Source: Arthrobacter sp. B3I4 (GTDB taxonomy: Bacteria; Actinomycetota; Actinomycetes; Actinomycetales; Micrococcaceae). Taken from it: a DNA stretch of 64,000 nt. The DNA is taken from positions 1,736,001 to 1,800,000 of the forward strand of contig NZ_JAUSYK010000001.1 in the NCBI RefSeq assembly GCF_030816855.1, read 5' to 3'. Every line of letters begins with the position of its first letter. Position 1 is the stretch's first letter. The notes under the pieces are model-generated. The model was not told the origin of the DNA. It was given only the letters and a program-made list of their open reading frames with translations, and searched no databases. This document shows, in pieces, positions 54,587-62,659 of this stretch. The position numbers were made by a program, and so were the translations under genes.

Positions 54587-55297
54587 CTAGAAGCCGCCCC
54601 GGCTGGCGTCCTCGGGCGGCAGCACCGGCCATTGCCCTTCGATCACGGCGGCCGGTTTGGTCTTGCGCAGGTAGCTCTGGAAGTCTTCGGCCTGGGCGGT
54701 GGCCCATTCCACCTGGAGCTGGTGGAGGTGGCTTGCGGGCATCTGCAGTTTCGGGAATTTGCCTGCCATGGCATCAAGGACCCGCAGCGTCGCCAAAGCA
54801 TCCGCCGCAGAGGTGTGGGCGTTGTCCAGCTCCACGCCGTATTCCTCACACAGGGCAGTGAGCGTCCGCTTGCCCTTGCGGTACCGGTCCACCTGCTTGT
54901 TCATGATGTACGGATCCAGAACGGGGAAACGGCGCAGCTGCGGAACGCCGTAGCGCGCCGACTCGGCGGCCAGCACCGTGAAGTCGTAACTGGCGTTGAA
55001 CGCAATCACCGGCACGCCAGTATCGAACAGTTCCTGCAGGACCGCCGCGAGTTCCCGCGTCACTTCCGCGGCCGGCCGGCCGTCGCGGCGGGCCTGTTCG
55101 GTGGTGACGCCGTGGACGTCGCTGGCTTCGGTAGGAATTTCGACTCCCGGGTCGGCCAGCCATTCGTGTTCCTTGATCACCGAGCCGTCGGTATCCACGA
55201 CCGTCACCGAAGCCGTCACGATCCGCGCGGCGCGGGAGTTCCGGCCGGTCGTTTCCAAGTCGAAGGCCGCGCGGGGGAGGGTATGCCAGGTGCTCAT
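54587..55297 (-). CDS. DnaQ-like DEDD 3'-5' exonuclease
   Basis: A 236-residue exonuclease. ExoI is AAFDLETTG with Asp13 and Glu15, ExoII is VIAFNASYDFTVLAAE near residue 98-112 with its Asp, and ExoIII is NAHTSAADALATLRVL with His and Asp, so it is the DEDDh type. It is probably a proofreading or repair exonuclease rather than a polymerase subunit. The ATG is six bases after TAGCGT. It diverges from the alkyltransferase-like/adnAB operon. Confidence 0.9.
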   Translation of the reverse strand: MSTWHTLPRAAFDLETTGRNSRAARIVTASVTVVDTDGSVIKEHEWLADPGVEIPTEASDVHGVTTEQARRDGRPAAEVTRELAAVLQELFDTGVPVIAFNASYDFTVLAAESARYGVPQLRRFPVLDPYIMNKQVDRYRKGKRTLTALCEEYGVELDNAHTSAADALATLRVLDAMAGKFPKLQMPASHLHQLQVEWATAQAEDFQSYLRKTKPAAVIEGQWPVLPPEDASRGGF

Positions 55298-55303
55298 GCC
55301 TCA

Positions 55304-55309
55304 ACGCTA
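55304..55309 (-). promoter_or_regulatory. Predicted -10 box of leaderless exonuclease promoter
   Basis: TAGCGT on the minus strand, six bases (TGAGGC) before ATG 55297. Confidence 0.6.
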
Positions 55310-55368
55310 CCGGCTGGCCCGGACAGTTTTGCGCAAGGACTTGCCCCTTGGGAGGCAGTGCGCGAAGG

Positions 55369-55374
55369 TAACCT
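55369..55374 (+). promoter_or_regulatory. Predicted -10 box of leaderless alkyltransferase-like/adnAB promoter
   Basis: TAACCT, six bases (TGATCC) before ATG 55381. Same hexamer as upstream of the RNB gene. Confidence 0.6.
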
Positions 55375-55380
55375 TGATCC

Positions 55381-55797
55381 ATGCGGACGGAGTATGTGGA
55401 GGCGGTGCTCGAAGTGGCAGCAATGGTGCCGGCGGGCGCGGCTGTCAGCTACGGGGACATCGCCGAACTGCTCGGCGCGGGAGGCCCGCGGCAGGTCGGA
55501 TCAGTTCTCAGCCACCACGGCAGTGCGGTTCCCTGGTGGCGCATTCTCAAAGCCAACGGGGACGCCCCGCCCGGGCACGAACACGACGCCCTGGCCCGGT
55601 ACCTCGCCGAAGGGACACCCCTGCTGGGCAGCTACGCCGAGTTCCAGCGCACCGGGGAAGGCCGCTGGCGGGTGGACCTGATGGCTGCCCGCTGGGCCCC
55701 CTCCGAACCCGATTTCGACCGGATCGACGCCATAGCCGAACGGCTCGACCGGCAGCTGCATAAACTGTCTGTCCCCAATGATGAAATGTCTGTGTGA
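55381..55797 (+). CDS. Alkyltransferase-like protein (MGMT family, no active-site Cys)
   Basis: A 138-residue protein with the MGMT DNA-binding domain: AVSYGDIAELLGAGGPRQVGSVL near residues 20-42 and the position of the catalytic PCHR motif occupied by P51-W52-W53-R54. The Trp in place of the alkyl-accepting Cys defines ATL proteins, which bind O6-alkylguanine and hand the lesion to nucleotide excision repair. The M. tuberculosis counterpart is Rv3204, also near adnAB. Its stop overlaps adnA by four bases (GTGA). Confidence 0.9.
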   Translation: MRTEYVEAVLEVAAMVPAGAAVSYGDIAELLGAGGPRQVGSVLSHHGSAVPWWRILKANGDAPPGHEHDALARYLAEGTPLLGSYAEFQRTGEGRWRVDLMAARWAPSEPDFDRIDAIAERLDRQLHKLSVPNDEMSV

Positions 55798-58700
55798 GTA
55801 GCTCCAGCCAAACCCGCGTGACCGAGTCAAACACCAGCCAACCAAACTTACGCCTCGTGCCGCCGCGGACACGGCACAGCACAGTCCCGGTGCTCTCGCC
55901 GGACCAGCAGGACGCCGTCGACGTCGCTCATGGTTCCGGCCCCGTGCTTGTTCCCGGGGCGCCGGGCACCGGCAAGTCAACGGTTTTGGTAGAGGCGGCC
56001 GTCCGCCGGGCAGAGCGGGACGGCCTCGATCCGGAGCGGATGCTCATCCTGGCGCCCGGCCGGCTCGCCGCCGATGCGCTGCGTGACCGCTTCACGGCCC
56101 GCCTGGACCGCAGCTTGAGCACGACGCCGGCACGCACCTGGGCGTCATATGCTTTCGATGTGATCCGCCGGGCTAAGGCCGAAGGCGTCCTGCCGCTGCC
56201 GCACGCACCGAAACTTCTGTCCGGCCCGGAACAGGACCTCATCATCAAGGAGCTCCTTGAGGGCCATGCCCGTCCCGGTTTTGAACTTCCCTGGCCGGCG
56301 GACCTCGATGCCGCCCTGCAGACCCGCGGTTTCCGGCAGGAGGTCCGCCAGCTGTTTGACCGCATCATCGAGTCCGGCCGGACGGCTCCGGACCTGGCTG
56401 CCCTCGCTGCACGCTGCGGGCGGCCGGACTGGACCGCCGCCGCTGCCCTGTACGCGGAGTACCGCGACGTCCTGGACCTGCGCATGCCCGAAGCCTTTGA
56501 CCCTGCCGGCATCATTACGGCGGCGCGGCAGATTTTCCAGGATGCCCCGGAGTTCCTGGCCGCCGAGCGGGACCGGCTCCAGCTGATCCTCGTGGACGAT
56601 ATCCAGGAAGCCAATCCAGCGGTCTTCGAGCTGCTGGCGGACATCGCCGCGGGTAAGGACGCGCTGGTCACCTCCTGCCCGGACACCGTGGTGCAGGGAT
56701 TCCGCGGCGCACGGCCGGATCTTGTCGCCGAGCTTCCCCGGCTGCTGGCGGCCGGCGGCGCTGTGCTGGAGCGGCCCCTCTGGACCGCGCACCGGCACGC
56801 CCCCGCGGTCGCCCGGGCCTGGCAGGCGGTCGCGGAGCGGATCTCGCTGCGCTCGGGCGGTACGTCGGCCCGCCGGCTGGAACAGCCGGACGCCGCAGCC
56901 GGCGGAACGGTTGAGGCGCACCTGCTGCCCTCCCCGGTGCACGAACTGCGTTACGTGGCGCAGCGGATCCTGGAGGCCCAGCTCAATGACGGGCGCGAAC
57001 TGGGCGATATCGCCGTGATCGTGCGCAACGGCGGCCAGCTCAGCCAGCTCCAGCGCCACCTTGCCGGCCAAGGCATCCCGGTCCGGATTCCGGTGGCCGA
57101 ATCCGCGGTCCGCGACGAGGTCGCGGTGCGCCCCCTGCTGGACGCCTATGCGGTCGCCCTGGATCCGGCCATGCTCACCCCCGAGGCCGCCGTCTCGCTG
57201 CTCACCTCCCGGATCGGCGGGGCGACGTCGATTGATCTGCGCCGGCTGCGCCAGACGCTGCGCCGCGAGGAGCTGCTGGGCGGGGGCGGCCGCACCAGCG
57301 ATACGCTGCTGGTCGAGGCGCTGCTGGAGCCGGGTGCTCTGGCGCCCCTTGGCATCGAGGGGCGGCCCGCCCGCCGGGTGGCCCGGATGATCCAGGCAGG
57401 CCGTGAGGCAGCGGCAGCGCCGGGCGGCAACGCCGAAACCGTGCTGTGGGCGCTGTGGCACTCCACCGGTCTGGCCGGCCGCTGGACCGAAGCCGCCCTG
57501 GCCGGCGGCGCGGCTGGTGCCCGCGCCGACCGGGACTTGGACGCCATGATGGCGCTGTTCCACACAGCAGAACGGTACGTGGACCAGCTGCCGGGGTCAG
57601 GTCCGGAACAGTTCCTCGAGTACCTGCTGAGCCAGGAGCTGCCGATGGACACGCTGGCGGCCCGTGCCCAGCTGGAGGACGCGGTGGAACTGATGACGCC
57701 CGCCAGCGCGGCAGGCCGCGAGTGGCCGCTCGTGATTGTGCCCGGGCTGCAGGAGGGAGTGTGGCCCAACACCCGGCTGCGCGGGGAGCTGCTGGGCAGC
57801 ACGGTCTTTGCCGACGCAGTGGAACACGGTGTCGAGTACGCCCTGCAACTCGATCCGCTGAGCCGGCTGCGTGAGATCCGCTACGACGAGCTGCGCAGCT
57901 TCTCCACCGCGGTCTCGCGCGCCCAGGAGGTCCTCATCTGTACCGCCGTCTCCTCCGAGGATGAGCAGCCCTCTTCGTTTCTGGACTACGTTTCGCCGCT
58001 GGACCCGGACCAGGACCGGCGCGGCTTCACCCCGGTGGAACGGCCGCTGACCCTCCGGGCGCTGGTCGCGGAACTGCGCCAGCACGCCCAGCTTGACGCC
58101 GGTTCCGCCGAAGCGGCGGAAGCGGCCGCCGTACTGGGGTCCCTCGCCGCGGCCGAACCGCCCGTGCCCGGCGCCCACCCTGGCAGCTGGTGGGGCCTCG
58201 CTCCGCTGTCTTCAACCGACCCGGTGGTGCCGGCCGGCAGCACCGTCTTCGTCTCGCCCTCCAAGGTAGAAACCGTACAGAAGTCGCCGCTGGACTGGTT
58301 CGTCCAGGCTGCGGGCGGAGAGGCTGCCACCGACTTCGCCCGCAGCCTCGGAACGCTGGTCCATGCGATCGCCCAGGACCTCCCGGACGCCTCAGGTGGG
58401 GAGTACGTTGCGGAACTGGTCAAGCGCTGGCCGGCGCTCGGGATGAAGGACAACTGGGAGGGCAAACTCGACTTCCAGCGGGCCGAGACGATGGTCCGGA
58501 AGCTGGCCCAGTATGTCCTGATCATGCGCAGCGAGGGGAGAAGCCTGCTCGGCGTCGAGCGGGACTTCGAAGTGAAGCTGCCCGACGTGGTCCCGGAGGG
58601 CGGTCCGGAGGGGGATGAGAACTGGCCGGCGCGGCCTGCCGTGCTCCGCGGGCAAGTCGACAGGCTGGAGATCGACGCCGAGGGCCGCCTGGTCATCGTG

Positions 58701-59069
58701 GACCTGAAGACCGGCAAACGGCAGCCCGGTAAGGCCGAACTCGAACGGCACCCCCAGCTGGGCGCCTACCAGGCCGCGGTCCTTGCCGGCGGTTTCTCCG
58801 GCCCCGACGACGGAACTCCGCTGCTGCCCGGCGGGGCGGTACTGGCCCAGCTCGGCACGGGCACCAAGAGCCCCGGGGTGCAGAGCCAGCCGCCGCTCGA
58901 CCCCGACGCGAACTGGGCACTGGACCTCGTCGGCGAAGCCGCCCGGATCATGTCCGGCAGCACCTTCGAAGCCCGCCATGACCCGGCCAAGGGCGGGCAC
59001 GGCGGCCACGGCTGCCGGCTGCCGGAAGTCTGCCCGCTGTGCGCACGCGGAAAGCAGGTCACCGAATGA
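55794..59069 (+). CDS. adnA: AdnA subunit of the AdnAB helicase-nuclease
   Basis: A 1091-residue UvrD-like helicase with a C-terminal RecB-type nuclease. Walker A is GAPGTGKST at residues 55-63. Walker B reads LILVDDIQEANP near 263-274, where the usual DE-x-QD is DD-x-QE. The nuclease core GQVDRLEIDAEGRLVIVDLKTGK near 950-975 keeps the D...DxK residues. C-terminal C-x5-C-x2-C (CRLPEVCPLC) resembles three of the four Fe-S cysteines of this nuclease family, but the position of the first (SPLDWF, usually CPLxWF) is Ser. AdnAB resects double-strand breaks in actinobacteria. GTG start. Confidence 0.92.
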   Translation: MSSSSQTRVTESNTSQPNLRLVPPRTRHSTVPVLSPDQQDAVDVAHGSGPVLVPGAPGTGKSTVLVEAAVRRAERDGLDPERMLILAPGRLAADALRDRFTARLDRSLSTTPARTWASYAFDVIRRAKAEGVLPLPHAPKLLSGPEQDLIIKELLEGHARPGFELPWPADLDAALQTRGFRQEVRQLFDRIIESGRTAPDLAALAARCGRPDWTAAAALYAEYRDVLDLRMPEAFDPAGIITAARQIFQDAPEFLAAERDRLQLILVDDIQEANPAVFELLADIAAGKDALVTSCPDTVVQGFRGARPDLVAELPRLLAAGGAVLERPLWTAHRHAPAVARAWQAVAERISLRSGGTSARRLEQPDAAAGGTVEAHLLPSPVHELRYVAQRILEAQLNDGRELGDIAVIVRNGGQLSQLQRHLAGQGIPVRIPVAESAVRDEVAVRPLLDAYAVALDPAMLTPEAAVSLLTSRIGGATSIDLRRLRQTLRREELLGGGGRTSDTLLVEALLEPGALAPLGIEGRPARRVARMIQAGREAAAAPGGNAETVLWALWHSTGLAGRWTEAALAGGAAGARADRDLDAMMALFHTAERYVDQLPGSGPEQFLEYLLSQELPMDTLAARAQLEDAVELMTPASAAGREWPLVIVPGLQEGVWPNTRLRGELLGSTVFADAVEHGVEYALQLDPLSRLREIRYDELRSFSTAVSRAQEVLICTAVSSEDEQPSSFLDYVSPLDPDQDRRGFTPVERPLTLRALVAELRQHAQLDAGSAEAAEAAAVLGSLAAAEPPVPGAHPGSWWGLAPLSSTDPVVPAGSTVFVSPSKVETVQKSPLDWFVQAAGGEAATDFARSLGTLVHAIAQDLPDASGGEYVAELVKRWPALGMKDNWEGKLDFQRAETMVRKLAQYVLIMRSEGRSLLGVERDFEVKLPDVVPEGGPEGDENWPARPAVLRGQVDRLEIDAEGRLVIVDLKTGKRQPGKAELERHPQLGAYQAAVLAGGFSGPDDGTPLLPGGAVLAQLGTGTKSPGVQSQPPLDPDANWALDLVGEAARIMSGSTFEARHDPAKGGHGGHGCRLPEVCPLCARGKQVTE

Positions 59070-62000
59070 GCAGCCAGAGTACGGCGTCGGTGGCGCAGGG
59101 AACAGCATGGCAGCCCGACCCGCTGCCGCAGACACGCCCGGAGTCCCGGCCCGAGGTCCCGCCCGAGCCGCGGTTCAGCCCCGAGGAGCTCTCGGCGATG
59201 CTGGGGGAGAAGAACAGCCCCACCGCCGAGCAGTCGCAGATCATCTCTTCGCCGCTCAGCCCCAGGCTGGTCATCGCGGGGGCCGGTTCAGGAAAGACGG
59301 CCACCATGGCGGACCGGGTGGTGTGGCTGGTCGCCAACGGCTGGGTCAGGCCGGAGGAAGTCCTCGGTGTGACCTTCACCCGCAAGGCGGCCGGAGAGCT
59401 TGCCACCCGGATCCGGGCCAAGCTTTCCGCCCTCGCACGGATCGCAGCGGCTGACACCGATCACCAGGTGTTCCCGGCCGGGCTGCTCAGCACCGACGCC
59501 CTGGAACCCAAGGTCTCCACCTATCACTCCTATGCCAGCGGCATCGTCTCCGACTACGGGCTGCGCCTCGGCGTCGAACGTGACGTCGTATTGCTGGGCG
59601 GGGCACAATCCTTCCAGCTGGCGAGCGAGGTCGTGGAAGCCTACGACGGCGATTACCAGCACTTCCGCGCGGCCAAATCCACCCTCGTCAAAGCCGTCAT
59701 CCAGCTCGCTGGCGAATGCGCCGAGCACCTGCAGGATCCGGGCCAGGTCCGCGGCTGGCTGCTGGACCGGGTGGCCGAGTTTGAGGCGCTGCCGTATGCC
59801 GCCACTGCCAAAAAGAATCCCAGCCAGGCCGCGGGGGATCTCAGTGCCATGCTCCGGACGCGGGCCAGCGTCGCGGACATGGTTGGACGCTATGCGGAGG
59901 CCAAAAGGGCACGGGGCGCCCTTGATTTCGGTGACCTGGTTGCCCTTGCAGCCCGGGTGGCCAGTGAAATTCCGGTGGCGGCGCAGACCGAACGCCAGCG
60001 CTACAAGGTGGTGCTGCTGGACGAATTCCAGGACACTTCCCACGCCCAGCTCGTGCTGTTTTCCCGGCTGTTCGGCGACGGGCACGCCGTCACCGCTGTA
60101 GGCGACCCGAACCAGTCAATTTACGGCTTCCGCGGCGCATCCGCCGGACAGCTCTTCCACTTCGTCCGCGAGTTCCCGCTCCGCGTTGACACGGCCGCCG
60201 CGGCCGCAGCGGGCGAAGGCGACGGTAACGGCGACGGCAACGGCATCTCAAACGGCGGTCCGTCGAAGTTCGCCGTGGCACCGACGTCGTATCTCACCAC
60301 GGCGTGGCGCAACGGCCGCAACATCCTCGAGGCGGCCAACGTGATTTCCGCCCCGCTGAGCAGGGCAGCGGCGCAAACGGGCGCTGCTGGTGCCCGGGAC
60401 ACTGCCGTGGCCGTGGACGTCCCGCCGCTGCAGCCGAGCCCGGCCGCCGTGCAGGGCCGCGTCCTGATGGCCCGCTTCGGCACCGACGAGGACGAGGCGG
60501 CGGCCATCGCTGCGGACGTGCTGAAGTTCCGTGTCACCGACTTCGACGCCGCCGCGGCGCCGGACGCCGAGCCGCCGGCGATGGCCGTGCTCTGCCGCCG
60601 CCGTGCGCAGATGGAGTGCATCCGACGGGAATTCGAGCTGCGCGGGATCCCCTACGAGATCGTAGGCCTCGGCGGGCTGCTGGACACCCCCGAGATCGTC
60701 GACCTCGTCGCGACCCTGCGGGTTCTGGCCGACCCGGGCCGTTCGGATTCCCTCATGCGCCTGCTTGCCGGAGCCCGCTGGCGGATCGGGCCCGCGGACC
60801 TGATGGCCTTCCGCGACTGGTCGAGCTTCCTGGCCCGGCGCCGGGGCCGGCCGGGTGCTGCCGACGAGGACGAGGACATGGACGCCGCCGAGACGGTGAT
60901 CGAAGCCGACCTCACCGACGCCGCGAGTCTGGTTGAGGCGCTGGACTGGCTGCCCCGCCCGGACTGGACTTCCGCCAACGGCCGGCGGTTGAGCCCGGCG
61001 GCGCTGGAACGGCTCCAGCGGCTCTCCGCCGAGCTCCGGCAACTGCGCAGCTTCATGGGTGATGACCTCAGCACACTCCTCGGCGAGGTGGAACGGTCCA
61101 TGCTCCTGGACATCGAAGTCGCAGCCCGCCCCGGCATCAGCATCCACCAGGCCCGGCGCAACCTGGACGCCTTCCAGGACGCCGCAGCAGGGTTCCTGCA
61201 CACCTCGCAGCGGGTCGACGTCCTCGCCTTCCTGGCCTGGCTCGAGGCCGCTGCCGCAGAGGAAAACGGCCTGGACGCGGCGGCGCCGGACGTCAACCAC
61301 GAAGCGGTCCAGCTCCTGACCGTCCACGCCTCCAAGGGCCTGGAATGGGATGTGGTCTTCGTGCCCGGGCTCAACGCCGGGGCGTTCCCCAGCAGCCGGG
61401 ACTCGCGCTGGAGCAGCGGATCAGCCGCCCTGCCATGGCCGCTCCGCGGAGACCGGGCCGACCTGCCGCAATGGGACCTCGACCACCCGGACCAGAAGGG
61501 CTGGCTAGATGCCGAAAAGGACTTCAAATCCGCGGTCCAAGTCCACGGCGAAGCCGAGGAACGACGGCTCGCCTACGTGGCCTATACCCGGGCGAAGCAC
61601 GTGCTCTGGGTCTCCAGCGCGGCGTGGGTGGGCTCCCGGGCCGGCCTGGCCGGCATGTCGCCGTTCCTGGCTGAACTCGAGGTCCTGAGTGCGGCCGGGA
61701 CGGCGGAAATCCATCCGCGGTCGGTCGCGGAGGAGTCCCTGCCGGAGGAGAGTCCTCTCACCAGTGAGGTGGAGCTCGCCCTGTGGCCGTACGACCCGTT
61801 GGAGGGCCCCGTGAATCCCCGCACCGGCGCCAGGCTACGGTTGGTGCCGGGCCGCCGCGCCGCGATGGAAGGTGCCGCCTTCCGGGTCCTGGCTCAGCTG
61901 GCAGACCCCGACGCCGGGCACCCCGCCGCCCCGGTCCCTGCACGGCCGCTGCGCGGGCAGGCCGCAGGGTGGGCTCAGGAAGCGGCCACCTTGTTGGAGC

Positions 62001-62641
62001 GGCGCTCCCGGCGGAGGGCGGTCCACGACGTGCATCTACCCGGACACATCTCTGCCTCCACCCTGGTGGACTTGGACGACGACCCGGCCTCCGTGGTCGC
62101 CCGGCTGCGGCGTCCGGTCCCGCGTGAACCGGGGATGTCGGCCCGCAAGGGAACGGCGTTCCACGCCTGGGTCGAAGAGTATTTCGGCACCTCCGGAATG
62201 CTGGACCTCGGCGAGGCACCCGGATCGGACGACCACATTGATGAGGCCTACGGCCTGGACGCCATGGTGGAGACTTTCCGTCAATCGGAATGGGCGCACC
62301 GTGCGCCCGCCCACGTCGAAGTGCCGGTGGAAACCCGGGTTGGTGACGTGGTGGTCCGAGGCCGCATCGACGCCGTTTTCCGGGACGCCGACGGCGGCTG
62401 GGACCTAGTGGACTGGAAGACCGGCCGCAGGCCCTCGACGGCCCAGCTCAAAACCAAAGCGGTCCAACTCGCCGTCTACCGGTTGGCATGGTCCCGGCTC
62501 AAGGGCGTGCCGCTTGAGCAGGTCCGGGCCGCGTTCTACTACGTCGCCGACGACGCGGTGGTGCGCCCGCACGACCTCGGGTCCGCGGAACGACTTGAGG
62601 AGATTATTGCTGCGGCCCTGGGGAGGACAGCAACGAAGTAG
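59066..62641 (+). CDS. adnB: AdnB subunit of the AdnAB helicase-nuclease
   Basis: A 1191-residue UvrD/Rep helicase with C-terminal nuclease. Walker A is GAGSGKT near residue 71, Walker B VVLLDEFQDTS near 316, and VGDPNQSIYGFRGA is motif III. LLTVHASKGLEWDVVFVPGL (motif V) and YVAYTRAK (motif VI) follow. The nuclease motif is RIDAVFRDADGGWDLVDWKTG near 1114. A low-complexity Ala/Gly/Asn/Asp insert lies near residues 375-398 (GDGNGDGNGISNGG) between motifs III and IV. ATGA overlap with adnA. No C-terminal Cys cluster. Confidence 0.93.
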   Translation: MSSQSTASVAQGTAWQPDPLPQTRPESRPEVPPEPRFSPEELSAMLGEKNSPTAEQSQIISSPLSPRLVIAGAGSGKTATMADRVVWLVANGWVRPEEVLGVTFTRKAAGELATRIRAKLSALARIAAADTDHQVFPAGLLSTDALEPKVSTYHSYASGIVSDYGLRLGVERDVVLLGGAQSFQLASEVVEAYDGDYQHFRAAKSTLVKAVIQLAGECAEHLQDPGQVRGWLLDRVAEFEALPYAATAKKNPSQAAGDLSAMLRTRASVADMVGRYAEAKRARGALDFGDLVALAARVASEIPVAAQTERQRYKVVLLDEFQDTSHAQLVLFSRLFGDGHAVTAVGDPNQSIYGFRGASAGQLFHFVREFPLRVDTAAAAAAGEGDGNGDGNGISNGGPSKFAVAPTSYLTTAWRNGRNILEAANVISAPLSRAAAQTGAAGARDTAVAVDVPPLQPSPAAVQGRVLMARFGTDEDEAAAIAADVLKFRVTDFDAAAAPDAEPPAMAVLCRRRAQMECIRREFELRGIPYEIVGLGGLLDTPEIVDLVATLRVLADPGRSDSLMRLLAGARWRIGPADLMAFRDWSSFLARRRGRPGAADEDEDMDAAETVIEADLTDAASLVEALDWLPRPDWTSANGRRLSPAALERLQRLSAELRQLRSFMGDDLSTLLGEVERSMLLDIEVAARPGISIHQARRNLDAFQDAAAGFLHTSQRVDVLAFLAWLEAAAAEENGLDAAAPDVNHEAVQLLTVHASKGLEWDVVFVPGLNAGAFPSSRDSRWSSGSAALPWPLRGDRADLPQWDLDHPDQKGWLDAEKDFKSAVQVHGEAEERRLAYVAYTRAKHVLWVSSAAWVGSRAGLAGMSPFLAELEVLSAAGTAEIHPRSVAEESLPEESPLTSEVELALWPYDPLEGPVNPRTGARLRLVPGRRAAMEGAAFRVLAQLADPDAGHPAAPVPARPLRGQAAGWAQEAATLLERRSRRRAVHDVHLPGHISASTLVDLDDDPASVVARLRRPVPREPGMSARKGTAFHAWVEEYFGTSGMLDLGEAPGSDDHIDEAYGLDAMVETFRQSEWAHRAPAHVEVPVETRVGDVVVRGRIDAVFRDADGGWDLVDWKTGRRPSTAQLKTKAVQLAVYRLAWSRLKGVPLEQVRAAFYYVADDAVVRPHDLGSAERLEEIIAAALGRTATK

Positions 62642-62659
62642 CGCCGGAACCGGGGAAGA

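Noticed and set aside
56145..57563. A 472-codon minus-strand frame inside adnA
   Set aside because: Antisense shadow with no family resemblance or start signal.
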